Source: UBA8337 sp963932545 (GTDB lineage Bacteria; Pseudomonadota; Alphaproteobacteria; RS24). From it: a stretch of 64,000 nt of DNA. The stretch is from positions 1 to 64,000 of the forward strand of contig CAWVRH010000010.1 in the NCBI GenBank assembly GCA_963932545.1, given 5' to 3'. How positions within the stretch are numbered: the stretch's first letter is position 1; the number at the start of each line of letters is the position of its first letter. Of this stretch, positions 25,538-33,636 are shown piece after piece. The notes below the pieces were generated by a model. The model did not search any database. It was not told the DNA's origin and worked only from the letters and a program-made list of their open reading frames with translations. The position numbers were made by a program, and so were the translations under genes.

Positions 25538-26836
25538 ATGGCCTATCGAGCAACTCGTTTGATTTCATCACTTATCTTATCGAAAAGAGTACAGTCGGCA
25601 CGCCGGTCCTTAAAGGCATGGTCGCGCCGTATGGGCGGACAAAAAGCCGAAGTGTTGTATTTCCATCAGCCAGATGACCCGTATAGCCACATAACGGCAC
25701 AGGTTTTGAGTGAGCTGCAAGCGCGCTATGACATCACGTTAAAAACTATGCTGGTTGACCGGCCGCTCGATGATGTGGCGCCGGAGCGTGAGGCTTTGCA
25801 AGAATATGGCCGCCGCGATGCCGCCCTGATTGCGCCCTATCACGACTTGAGCTTTGTCGATAGCGGCAAGCAGCCTTCTGCAACCAGCTATCAATCGGCG
25901 CGCCGCGCTTTGGCGGCGTCGAGTAATTTGAACAAAGCGGCGGCGGAAATCGGCCAAGCTTTTTGGGCCGATGATACAGATGCGCTCGACCGTTTGGCGA
26001 TGGTGTCGGAAGAGAAAACCGAGCAAGTGTTCCGCGATGGCACCAAGCTTCGCGAAAGTCTCTCGCATTATCTCGGCGCCATGTTTTATTTCGAAGGTGA
26101 ATGGTATTGGGGTCTCGACCGTTTACCCTATCTAGAAGAACGGATGAGGGACGCAGGGCTTCGCCTGAGCGGTTGCCGTCAGCTGACCCAGTTCCAAGAA
26201 CGCCCCGAGTTTATGAGCAAGCCAAGTAATGGCAAGCGCCTAACCGTGGAGTTTTATCCCTCGGCTCGTAGTCCCTATTCAGCTATTTCGATGGCAGAGA
26301 CTTTGGACTTGCCGAACCATTACCCTGTCAATTTAGTTGTGCGCCCCGTCTTGCCGATGGTTATGCGCAACCTGCCTGTGCCGAAACGCAAAGGCTTATA
26401 TATTATGCGCGACACCAAACGCGAAGCAGACCGCATTGGGGTGCCATTTGGCAAAATTGCCGATCCAGTGGGCGAACCCGTGCGGCGCTGTTACTCTTTA
26501 TTTACTTGGGCGGAACAGCAAAACAAAGGCGGCGAACTGCTGCACGCCTTTACGGACCTAGCTTGGGCCCTTGGCGTAGATACTGGCAGCGACGATGGTA
26601 TGCGCCAAGTTTGCGAGCGAGCTGGTTTGGATTGGAACGAAGCCCAAGACGTTATCGATAATAAAGACTGGGAAGTCTGGGCGGAAGAAAACCGTTTGCA
26701 GATGATGGCCTCTGACTTATGGGGCGTGCCGAGCTATCGCTTGCTGGATGAGGCGGGCAAAGAGCTTTATGCGGGCTGGGGCCGCGATCGTATTTGGTTG
26801 CTCGTCTGTGAAATTCAAAAAGCGTTGGAAAGCTAA
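25538..26836 (+). CDS. Tandem DsbA/HCCA-isomerase-like thioredoxin-fold protein
   Basis: 432 residues made of two DsbA-like units (about 40-215 and 235-432). The second holds SARSPYSA, in which Ser takes the place of the redox Cys as in 2-hydroxychromene-2-carboxylate isomerase and kappa glutathione transferases, and ends with WGVPSYRL, the cis-proline loop. The first has the decayed equivalent QPDDPYSH. No CxxC is present, so disulfide exchange is unlikely; glutathione-dependent isomerase or transferase activity is possible. Start at 25538 is set by AGGAGA eight bases upstream. Confidence 0.75.
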   Translation: MAYRATRLISSLILSKRVQSARRSLKAWSRRMGGQKAEVLYFHQPDDPYSHITAQVLSELQARYDITLKTMLVDRPLDDVAPEREALQEYGRRDAALIAPYHDLSFVDSGKQPSATSYQSARRALAASSNLNKAAAEIGQAFWADDTDALDRLAMVSEEKTEQVFRDGTKLRESLSHYLGAMFYFEGEWYWGLDRLPYLEERMRDAGLRLSGCRQLTQFQERPEFMSKPSNGKRLTVEFYPSARSPYSAISMAETLDLPNHYPVNLVVRPVLPMVMRNLPVPKRKGLYIMRDTKREADRIGVPFGKIADPVGEPVRRCYSLFTWAEQQNKGGELLHAFTDLAWALGVDTGSDDGMRQVCERAGLDWNEAQDVIDNKDWEVWAEENRLQMMASDLWGVPSYRLLDEAGKELYAGWGRDRIWLLVCEIQKALES

Positions 26837-26925
26837 TCCGTCAAAAACCGGATGCCGCCTGAACGTCAAGAGAAGAGGCGGGTGCAAAGACCAGGTATCT
26901 GGCCTTTGCACAAATCAGACGGATT
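26835..26925 (+). ncRNA. Candidate three-way-junction RNA of unknown class
   Basis: Starts at the stop codon of the DsbA-like gene. P1: aatccgtc (26835-26842) with gacggatt (26918-26925). P2: ccgcct (26855-26860) with aggcgg (26876-26881), 15-base loop. P3: gtgcaaag (26882-26889) with ctttgcac (26904-26911), continuing as ccag/ctgg around a gtat loop. All three are perfect or nearly so. No T tract follows, so it is not a plain terminator. I do not recognise it among known riboswitch classes. It could be a 3'-UTR small RNA or a leader of the downstream aldehyde dehydrogenase gene. Confidence 0.45.
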
Positions 26926-27200
26926 GGGAGGGACCATGACAGGAAACTCCGCCTAACCTCAACCGCATGAAACGCCGACACATTGCGCGACACTTGTCTC
27001 GTCATGCAGTTGCAAACCTCTATCGCAATGCTGGCTCCAAACTATAAAAACCGAGCCACACACAACAAGGCTTTTCCCTCGCGTGCGGAGCGTATAAAAT
27101 ATCTATGTTTTATATTCGCAACACCGCAGGGTGGCGAATTAGCTGGGGGGCTCGGCGGAGCTCGACGCATTTTTCTTATGCGTCCAAAGCACGATTGTGT
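26926..27200 (+). other. Gene-free part of the 420-bp gap before the aldehyde dehydrogenase
   Basis: After the folded RNA candidate there is no convincing gene. GGGAGGGACC precedes an ATG at 26936 that opens only five codons. At 27093-27114 lies an AT-rich near-palindrome (tataaaatat-ct-atgttttata), which could be an operator. The rest shows no clear signal. Confidence 0.4.
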
Positions 27201-27229
27201 TTGACCCGAGGCTAAAATCTGCTTTCATA
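27201..27229 (+). promoter_or_regulatory. Possible sigma-70 promoter of the aldehyde dehydrogenase gene
   Basis: TTGACC (27201-27206), a 17-base spacer, then TTCATA (27224-27229), about 28 bases before the ATG. The -35 is good and the -10 weak. Confidence 0.35.
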
Positions 27230-27256
27230 GCGGTTGGATTTTACAGGGAGTTAACA

Positions 27257-28687
27257 ATGGAAAATTGTCTTAAATTTTATATCGACGGAGCTTGGGTAGA
27301 GCCAAGTGATCCAAAACCATTTGACGTTATCAATCCGGCAAATGAGCAAGTTATTGGCCAAATTATGATGGGCAATAAAGACGACGTGAACAAAGCGGTA
27401 GCCGCTGCCAAGCGCGCTTTCCCTAGCTTTTCGCAAACTAGCGTGCAAGAGCGCCTAGAACTTCTAGACGCGATTATTGCCGCCTATGGCGCGCGTATGG
27501 ATGAAGTGGCTTCGACTATTTCGGCTGAAATGGGCGCGCCTATGTGGCTGTCGAAAGCGGCGCAAGCTGCTATGGGCATTGCGCATCTAACAACCGTGCG
27601 CGGTATTCTCGAAAATTATGCGTTTGAGAAACAGCAAGGCACGGCCATGATCCGCAAAGAGCCTGTCGGCGTTTGCGGTCTGATTACGCCATGGAATTGG
27701 CCAATTAACCAGATCGCTTGCAAAGTGGCACCTGCCATTGCTGCGGGTTGCACGATGGTTCTAAAGCCTTCTGAAATTGCCCCTTTGAATGCCGCCCTTT
27801 GGGCTGAAATTCTCGACGATGCGGGCGTGCCAGCTGGCGTGTTCAACCTCGTCAATGGCGATGGCATGAATGTCGGCGAAGCGATGTCGAAACACCCAGA
27901 TATCGACATGATGTCGTTCACCGGCTCCACCCGCGCGGGCGTGGCCGTGGCCAAAGCCTCTGCGGATACGGTCAAACGTGTGGCCCAAGAATTGGGCGGC
28001 AAGTCGGCCAATATTATTCTGGATGATGCCGATTTCAACAAAGCGGTCGCCCAAGGCGTGCAAAGCTGCTTTATGAATTCGGGTCAATCTTGCAACGCGC
28101 CAACGCGCATGTTGGTGCCTGCGGCACGCCATGATGAAGTCGTGGAAATTGCCAAAGCGGCTGCCGAACAAGTTAAAGTTGGCGACCCAAACGGCGACGA
28201 TACAACCATCGGGCCTGTGGTAAGCGAAATGCAGTTTGAAAAAATTCAAGCGCTGATCGAAACCGCCATCAACGAAGGCACCGATTTGGTAACCGGCGGT
28301 CTGGGCAAACCAGATGGTCTCAACGCTGGCTATTATGTGAAACCGACTATTTTTGCCAATGTAACCAATGACATGACCATTGCGCGCGAAGAAGTGTTTG
28401 GCCCAGTTCTGTCTATCTTGAAATATGAGACAGAAGAAGAAGCCATCGCGATTGCCAATGACACGGTCTATGGCTTGTCGGGTTATGTGCAATCTGGCGA
28501 CATTAAGCATGCTGCCGATGTGGCTTCTAAAATGCGCACCGGTAACGTGCATTTGAACGGTGCTGGTGTTGACTTCGGCGCGCCATTTGGCGGCTACAAG
28601 CAGTCTGGCAATGGCCGCGAATGGGGCGAGCATGGGTTTGAGGACTTCCTCGAAACCAAAGCTGTGCTCGGTTACGCAGCCGAGTAA
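27257..28687 (+). CDS. Aldehyde dehydrogenase family protein, NAD(P)-dependent
   Basis: 476 residues. Core motifs: PWNWPINQ (substrate/NAD channel), KPSEIAP, FTGSTRAG (cofactor loop), ELGGKSANII with catalytic Glu, NSGQSCNAPTRM with catalytic Cys, EEVFGPVLS, and the C-terminal FGGYKQSGNGREWG. Oxidises an aldehyde to the acid; the type is close to the broad-specificity betaine/aromatic-aldehyde group and the substrate cannot be set. The frame is open upstream to 27197, but GGGAG six bases before the ATG at 27257 and family length fix the start. A strong terminator follows. Confidence 0.9.
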   Translation: MENCLKFYIDGAWVEPSDPKPFDVINPANEQVIGQIMMGNKDDVNKAVAAAKRAFPSFSQTSVQERLELLDAIIAAYGARMDEVASTISAEMGAPMWLSKAAQAAMGIAHLTTVRGILENYAFEKQQGTAMIRKEPVGVCGLITPWNWPINQIACKVAPAIAAGCTMVLKPSEIAPLNAALWAEILDDAGVPAGVFNLVNGDGMNVGEAMSKHPDIDMMSFTGSTRAGVAVAKASADTVKRVAQELGGKSANIILDDADFNKAVAQGVQSCFMNSGQSCNAPTRMLVPAARHDEVVEIAKAAAEQVKVGDPNGDDTTIGPVVSEMQFEKIQALIETAINEGTDLVTGGLGKPDGLNAGYYVKPTIFANVTNDMTIAREEVFGPVLSILKYETEEEAIAIANDTVYGLSGYVQSGDIKHAADVASKMRTGNVHLNGAGVDFGAPFGGYKQSGNGREWGEHGFEDFLETKAVLGYAAE

Positions 28688-28698
28688 ATCAAAGTTCT

Positions 28699-28731
28699 GG
28701 GCTGGCAAGGAAACTTGCCAGCCCTTTTTTT
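28699..28731 (+). terminator. Intrinsic terminator after the aldehyde dehydrogenase gene
   Basis: gggctggcaag, loop gaaa, cttgccagccc, then seven T. A perfect 11-bp stem; one of the clearest terminators in the window. The isovaleryl-CoA dehydrogenase gene therefore needs its own promoter within the next 40 bases or read-through. Confidence 0.9.
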
Positions 28732-28769
28732 ATCTTTTTGACGCCAAGTTTCGGCCAAGGAGCCTTTCT

Positions 28770-29942
28770 ATGTTGTCCAATAGTTACCCAATGCTGCAGT
28801 TTAACCTCGGGGAAGATATCGACATGATGCGCGATAGTATCCGCAAATTTGTCGATGAGAAAATCGCCCCTCGCGCCGACGAGATTGATCGCACGGATAC
28901 GTTTCCAAGGGACTTGTGGAAACCTTTGGGCGAGCTGGGCTTGCATGGGCTGACGGTATCTGAGGAATATGGCGGCGTGGCGCTGGGCTATACGGCACAA
29001 GCCATTGCGGTGGAAGAAATCTCGCGCGCCTCGGCTTCCGTGGGGTTGTCTTATGGGGCCCATTCTAATTTATGCGTGAACCAGATTTATCGCTGGGGCA
29101 ATGACGTGCAGAAGAAAAAATATCTACCCAAGCTGGTATCTGGCGAACATTTGGGCGCTTTGGCCATGTCTGAGCCAGGCGCAGGTTCTGACGTTGTTTC
29201 CATGAAATTGAAAGCCGAGAAAAAGGGCGATAAATACGTTCTCAACGGCACAAAGTTTTGGATTACCAATGGCCCGTCCGCGGATGTGTTGGTGGTCTAT
29301 GCCAAAACCGATCCCGAAGCGGCCTCGCGCGGCATTACGGCGTTCTTAATCGAAAAAGAGTACAAAGGTTTTAGCTGCGCGCAAAAGCTGGATAAATTAG
29401 GCCATCGCGGTTCTGAGACTGGCGAGCTGGTGTTTGAAGATTGTGAAGTGCCAGAAGAAAACATCATGGGCCCGTTAAACCGTGGCGTCGAAGTGCTGAT
29501 GAGCGGGCTTGATTATGAGCGCGCGGTTTTGGCGGCTTGGCCGTTGGGCATTATGCAGGCCTGTTTGGACACGGTGTTGCCTTATGTGCATCAGCGCGAG
29601 CAATTTGGCCAATCGATTGGCACGTTCCAATTAGTGCAAGCCAAATTGGCCGACATGTATACAAAACTCAGCGCTTCGCGCGCCTATGTTTATGCGGTCA
29701 CCCAAGCCTGCGACCGCGGGGAGACCACGCGTAAGGATGCTGCGGCGGCTATTTTATTTGCTGCCGAAAACGCCACCCAATGCGCGCTCGATGCCATTCA
29801 ACTCATGGGCGGCAATGGCTATGTGAATGATAATCCGGTGGGGCGTTATTTGCGCGATGCGAAATTGGCTGAAATTGGCGCGGGCACATCAGAAATCCGA
29901 CGCATGTTAATTGGCCGCGAATTGTTCAACGAGACCAGCTAG
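28770..29942 (+). CDS. ivd: Isovaleryl-CoA dehydrogenase
   Basis: 390 residues, an FAD acyl-CoA dehydrogenase that turns isovaleryl-CoA into 3-methylcrotonyl-CoA in leucine breakdown. Seen: LAMSEPGAGSDVVSM, FWITNGPSADVLVVYAKT, KLGHRGSETGELVFEDC, and the catalytic base Glu250 in GLDYERAVLAAWPLG, at the position specific for isovaleryl-CoA dehydrogenases rather than other family members. C-terminal QLMGGNGYVNDNPVGRYLRDAKL also fits. AAGGAG lies before the ATG at 28770. Genes for methylcrotonyl-CoA carboxylase are not in the window. Its stop overlaps the convergent permease gene by four bases. Confidence 0.92.
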   Translation: MLSNSYPMLQFNLGEDIDMMRDSIRKFVDEKIAPRADEIDRTDTFPRDLWKPLGELGLHGLTVSEEYGGVALGYTAQAIAVEEISRASASVGLSYGAHSNLCVNQIYRWGNDVQKKKYLPKLVSGEHLGALAMSEPGAGSDVVSMKLKAEKKGDKYVLNGTKFWITNGPSADVLVVYAKTDPEAASRGITAFLIEKEYKGFSCAQKLDKLGHRGSETGELVFEDCEVPEENIMGPLNRGVEVLMSGLDYERAVLAAWPLGIMQACLDTVLPYVHQREQFGQSIGTFQLVQAKLADMYTKLSASRAYVYAVTQACDRGETTRKDAAAAILFAAENATQCALDAIQLMGGNGYVNDNPVGRYLRDAKLAEIGAGTSEIRRMLIGRELFNETS

Positions 29943-31588
29943 GCCACCTTGCGTCGGCCTTTGCGGATTTGCTCGATTAAACTCAAGCTAATCGCGACAG
30001 GAATGAGACCCACTAGAATAATCATCAGGGCTGGCAGGGCGGCTTCTTCCATCTGGCCGACAGAGGCATAGGTGTAAACGCTGGTGGCCAAAGTCTCGAA
30101 ATCGAACGGTCGCAAGATTAGCGTGGCCGGCAATTCTTTCATCACATCGACAAATACCAATATGGCAGCGGTTAATAACGGCGCTCGCAATAGCGGCAAG
30201 TGAACGCGCCTCAGGGTTGCGTTTCTGCCCGCCCCAAGACTGCGCGCCGCCATATCTAGGCCTAGGGAAATGCGGCCAAAGCCGGCTTCCAGCGTGCCGT
30301 AGGATAGCGATAAAAAGCGCACGACATAGGCAAAAACGAGCGCTCCTGCCGTGCCACTGACAAGCAACCAGCCAAAGCTCAAGTCAGCCAAAGCCGCGAA
30401 CATCACCATGACGCCGATGGCAAGAACCGTGCCGGGCACTGCATAGCCTAGAGCAGCCATTTGGCCGAGCCGCTTGACCTCTAGGCGCTGGTAAGGCGTG
30501 CGCCCACTGCGCGCCGCATAGGTTAGCCCAAGGCCAAGCGCACAGGTGAGAATGGCAGCAAGTATGGCGAGGGAGAACGAGCGTCCCGCCGCCGCGAGAA
30601 CGCCCTCGGCGGTGGAGCCAATGAGGGCGTAGTCAATCAGCAGGCCCGTTGGCACCAAAAATCCGAGCGCTACTGGTACAAAGCATGCAAAGCACATGAG
30701 CAGTTGCATGGCTCGGTGGGTTTGAAAATCAGGCAGGCTGCGTTGGCGCCCGCTGCGGATGCTATGGGCCGCCTCGCCACGTTGGCTGCGTTCCAATACC
30801 AATAAAAGCGCCATGAAGCCCAAAAGCGTAAGGGCGATTTGCGCCGCCCCACCGAGGTTTCCACGCACCACCCAAGTGTCGTAAACGCCCATGGTAAGCG
30901 TTGTGACGCCGAGAAATTCGACCGCGCCGATATCGTTCAAACATTCCATCATCGCCAAGGCCACGCCAACGATAATGGCCGGTCGTGCCATCGGCAGGCC
31001 AATGCGTTTGAAGCATCCCATGGGGCCAAGTCCTAGGGCGCGACCAGCCTCGATGAGGACAGAGGATTGCTGCACAAAGGCGGCGCGTGCGGAAAGGTAG
31101 ACATAGGGGTAGAGAACCAAGCTCAGCAAAACGATGGCGCCCGGCAGAGAGCGGAAATCGGGATAGGCGGTTTCGGGCAGCAGCGCATGCCAAATCTGGT
31201 AAACGGGCCCGGCATGGTCCAGCACGTCTGCGTAACTATAGGCCATAAGATACGTAGGAATGGCCAAAGGTAGCAGGAGCGCCCAGCTTAAGATGCGACG
31301 CAGAGGAAAATGATAAAAGGTTACCACCCAAGCGGTTCCCGTTCCGATGAGACCGGTGAGCGTCGCGACCCCAGCCATCAACACGGCTGTGGTGATAATT
31401 TGCCCAGGCAAAACAGAAGCCCATAAATGGCCCCAAATCGGCGCATAGGCAGGAGAGGGCACCAATGCCAACCAAGCCAGTGCGAGCAGCGGCAGTAAAG
31501 GTAACGCCACGGCAACCAGCGTTAACGCACGCCACATATCCAAACGCCAAAAAGGCTTTGAGGCCGATAGCGGTAAGGATTGGCTCAT
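29939..31588 (-). CDS. Iron(III)-type ABC transporter permease, FbpB-like, orphan
   Basis: 549 residues with about twelve helices in two fused binding-protein-dependent permease domains. Each has an EAA loop: EAGRALGLGPMGCFKRIGLP (first half) and ARSLGAGRNATLRRVHLPLL (second half). This fused form is typical of FbpB/SfuB ferric-iron permeases. It needs a periplasmic binding protein and an ATPase; neither is adjacent, so partners must be encoded elsewhere. It overlaps the end of ivd tail to tail. Confidence 0.85.
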   Translation of the reverse strand: MSQSLPLSASKPFWRLDMWRALTLVAVALPLLPLLALAWLALVPSPAYAPIWGHLWASVLPGQIITTAVLMAGVATLTGLIGTGTAWVVTFYHFPLRRILSWALLLPLAIPTYLMAYSYADVLDHAGPVYQIWHALLPETAYPDFRSLPGAIVLLSLVLYPYVYLSARAAFVQQSSVLIEAGRALGLGPMGCFKRIGLPMARPAIIVGVALAMMECLNDIGAVEFLGVTTLTMGVYDTWVVRGNLGGAAQIALTLLGFMALLLVLERSQRGEAAHSIRSGRQRSLPDFQTHRAMQLLMCFACFVPVALGFLVPTGLLIDYALIGSTAEGVLAAAGRSFSLAILAAILTCALGLGLTYAARSGRTPYQRLEVKRLGQMAALGYAVPGTVLAIGVMVMFAALADLSFGWLLVSGTAGALVFAYVVRFLSLSYGTLEAGFGRISLGLDMAARSLGAGRNATLRRVHLPLLRAPLLTAAILVFVDVMKELPATLILRPFDFETLATSVYTYASVGQMEEAALPALMIILVGLIPVAISLSLIEQIRKGRRKVA

Positions 31589-31666
31589 GCGAGGGGGCTA
31601 TTGTTATTGCGAGTAAGTCTCATAAGCAAACCATAGCCTATGGGCTAGAGCCTGCAAAGCCCTTCC

Positions 31667-31710
31667 TTTAGGAGGCTTCGCGACAGGCTTTAGGAAGCCT
31701 CGCGACAGGC
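31667..31710. repeat. Adjacent tandem repeat of 22 bp at the end of a small gene
   Basis: Two copies of tttagg(a/g)(g/a)gc(t/c)tcgcgacaggc, 31667-31688 and 31689-31710, differ at two positions. As 22 is not a multiple of three, the duplication changes the reading frame. The stop codon of the small gene lies in the second copy, and the same Cys-Arg-Glu-Ala-Ser ending is encoded in two frames. Confidence 0.7.
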
Positions 31711-31875
31711 TGCTGCGGCGGCCACGAGTTCGCGGGCAATTTCTTCAGCTTCTTCCGCGAGGAAATCCATTGGAATTTCTTGGCTGTCGGTCGTGATAAA
31801 AACCCGAACCATTTTCTGGTCGGTGGCCCCGATGGAGAGCTCGGCTGAAATGTCTGAAGGTGTATTAATGCCCAT
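31690..31875 (-). CDS. Small conserved acidic protein, DUF6324-like
   Basis: 61 residues from MGINTPSDISAELSIG to CREAS. It resembles short alphaproteobacterial proteins of unknown function, with a helical acidic second half (FLAEEAEEIARELV). The DUF6324 name is from memory and uncertain. No signal peptide or membrane segment. The frame is open to 31959, but the ATG at 31875 fits the conserved start. The last codons lie in a 22-bp tandem repeat, so the original C-terminus may have differed. Confidence 0.55.
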   Translation of the reverse strand: MGINTPSDISAELSIGATDQKMVRVFITTDSQEIPMDFLAEEAEEIARELVAAAAACREAS

Positions 31876-31987
31876 GAAACGGCCCCTATTTTGTGATCTC
31901 CACAAAGCTTTAGCGGTTTCCCGAGGGTTTTGGAAGGGGCAGAGAGGCCAAGGGAGCACAAAAACTCGCTATCGGGTGCATCACCGC

Positions 31988-32016
31988 TTGAACTTTGTCT
32001 AAAAGCCGACTATTTT
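31988..32016 (+). promoter_or_regulatory. Likely promoter of tRNA-His
   Basis: TTGAAC (31988-31993), a 17-base spacer and TATTTT (32011-32016), about 43 bases before the tRNA. A CCCC run just after the -10 resembles the GC-rich discriminator of stable-RNA promoters. Confidence 0.5.
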
Positions 32017-32058
32017 CCCCTGACCTGAGCCGCTTTGGTGGCTTTTGGAAACCTCGGT

Positions 32059-32135
32059 GCAGCCTTAGCTCAGTTGGTTAGAGCGCTAGATTGTGGATCT
32101 AGAGGTCCTCCGTTCAATCCGGAGAGGCTGTACCA
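32059..32135 (+). tRNA. tRNA-His (GTG), A73 type without encoded G-1
   Basis: Full cloverleaf: acceptor gcagcct/aggctgt with G1-U72, D stem gctc/gagc, anticodon arm ctaga-ttgtgga-tctag with GTG, T arm ctccg-ttcaatc-cggag, discriminator A, and encoded CCA. The base before G1 is T, so G-1 is not encoded, and position 73 is A instead of the near-universal C. This matches the unusual tRNA-His known from a large alphaproteobacterial clade, where HisRS has adapted. Confidence 0.95.
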
Positions 32136-32202
32136 TTTTCCCAACCTTAAAATCTTATCCGTAAATTACCCGATTCGAAGCGTGGGCTGTTCGACGCGCG
32201 AG

Positions 32203-32229
32203 AATTTTTTGTGATTTTAACAAAAAATT
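32203..32229. repeat. AT-rich 10-bp inverted repeat before the porin gene
   Basis: aattttttgt / acaaaaaatt separated by seven bases, 100 bases before the porin start. It could be an operator or a weak bidirectional terminator after tRNA-His. Confidence 0.35.
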
Positions 32230-32328
32230 AAACCGCGCCTGCACGAATATGATAAACAGGCCGCGTAAGAGTTGGTGCCAAGCACAACCCTGTGCCGAGT
32301 GTACCGAGTGTAAAATCAGGAGTATATT

Positions 32329-33432
32329 GTGCAAAGATTTCTAATTTCGGCTGCCCTCGTTAGCCTCTTCATTTCTCCCGCCACGGCTGAACCGTTCGAC
32401 TTTAGTGTCGGCGGTTATTTTAATTCTGTCGTATACAGCGTCGACGCAGACACCGCCTATGATGAGGATACCAAGGCCTCCGCAGACAAAGCGTTCAAAG
32501 ATATTTCTTTTCAAGAAGATGCAGAGATTATCTTTAAAGGCAAAGGTAAAACTACCAATGGCCTGACTGTCGGCATGCAAATTCAACTCGAAGGCGCTAC
32601 CGAAAGCGACCAGATTGACGAGCATTATGTTTATGTCTCGGGCGACTTTGGCAAAGTAGAAGTTGGCGCTGAAAACTCTGGGGCGAATAAGCTTCAGATT
32701 TTCGCCCCTCGCTTTGCAGGCTGGAAAACCCACGACAATAATTTCGGGACATGGAGCTCGGTTGCGAAATATGAAAAACCAAAACACGACAATTATTCCG
32801 CAGATGCCAATAAGCTAACTTACTACTCGCCTAAATTCAGCGGGCTGCAAGTGGCTTATTCGATTACACCCAGCTCGGAAAATAAAGATGGCGCTGGAAC
32901 GGATGCCCTCTTGGCCGAACTGGAAGGCAAGAACACCCATGAAGACATTAAGTCGTTCGGGCTGCGCTACACCGGATCCTTCGGCGGCATTAAGATGAAA
33001 ACCTCGTTCACCACCGAGACGGGTGACTATATCAAAGACGGTGAAAACAGGGACGGTGAAAACAAAGGCGAAATGGAGGAAACCGCCTATGGTCTAAGCC
33101 TATCTTCGGGGCGTGTCACACTGGGCGCTACGCACTTTATCTCGGATGAAAGCAAGGCGGCCGGCAACGAAGGCAACGACTGGGAAATCACCCATGTTGG
33201 CTTTGCTTACAAATGGTCGAGGGCAACCACGTTCGGGGCAGCGCTTCATACGCAAAAAGACACGCAGATTGATAGCGATCCGGATATGAATACGGATGTG
33301 ACGATTATCGGCGGCTCTACCAAATTGGGCTCTGGCGTGAAGCTGACCTACACACATGAGATGGTGGAAAGTAAGGGTGAATATGCCAAAGACGCCAATT
33401 TCACGGGCGTGGGTCTCTTATTAAAATTCTAA
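32329..33432 (+). CDS. Outer-membrane porin (general porin family), intact copy
   Basis: 367 residues. Signal peptide (cleaved after ATA-E near 20), mature start FDFSVGGYFNSVVYS, typical of the 16-strand alphaproteobacterial/neisserial porin family. Further marks are the VGMQIQLEG strand, DEHYVYVSGDFGKVEVGAENSGANK (the loop-3 approach) and a terminal Phe in GVGLLLKF. It would form a trimeric diffusion pore. The start codon is GTG at 32329, supported by AGGAG seven bases upstream. A strong terminator follows, then a paralogous but broken porin gene. Confidence 0.9.
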   Translation: MQRFLISAALVSLFISPATAEPFDFSVGGYFNSVVYSVDADTAYDEDTKASADKAFKDISFQEDAEIIFKGKGKTTNGLTVGMQIQLEGATESDQIDEHYVYVSGDFGKVEVGAENSGANKLQIFAPRFAGWKTHDNNFGTWSSVAKYEKPKHDNYSADANKLTYYSPKFSGLQVAYSITPSSENKDGAGTDALLAELEGKNTHEDIKSFGLRYTGSFGGIKMKTSFTTETGDYIKDGENRDGENKGEMEETAYGLSLSSGRVTLGATHFISDESKAAGNEGNDWEITHVGFAYKWSRATTFGAALHTQKDTQIDSDPDMNTDVTIIGGSTKLGSGVKLTYTHEMVESKGEYAKDANFTGVGLLLKF

Positions 33433-33461
33433 TTTCAGCTTTTGAAATTAACGATAACGAT

Positions 33462-33487
33462 GGCGGGGCTTTGGCCCCGCCATTTTT
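33462..33487 (+). terminator. Intrinsic terminator between the two porin genes
   Basis: ggcggggc, loop tttg, gccccgcc, then ATTTTTT. A perfect 8-bp GC stem. Confidence 0.85.
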
Positions 33488-33507
33488 TATTCCGTTTCAA
33501 TTGTTAT

Positions 33508-33535
33508 TTGACTGTCGGCTTGAAGGCGGTATGAA
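33508..33535 (+). promoter_or_regulatory. Possible promoter of the second porin gene
   Basis: TTGACT (33508-33513), a 16-base spacer, TATGAA (33530-33535). It lies about 100 bases before the ATG at 33637, after the first porin's terminator. The broken gene may thus still be transcribed. Confidence 0.4.
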
Positions 33536-33636
33536 TACAAAAGTGCTTTGCGGTTTACCTCGCGCGTTTGGCACCAAGCGTTCCTGCCATAAGTTGCGGT
33601 GGGCTGTATCCAAAAATAAAAACAAGGATATGGAAT

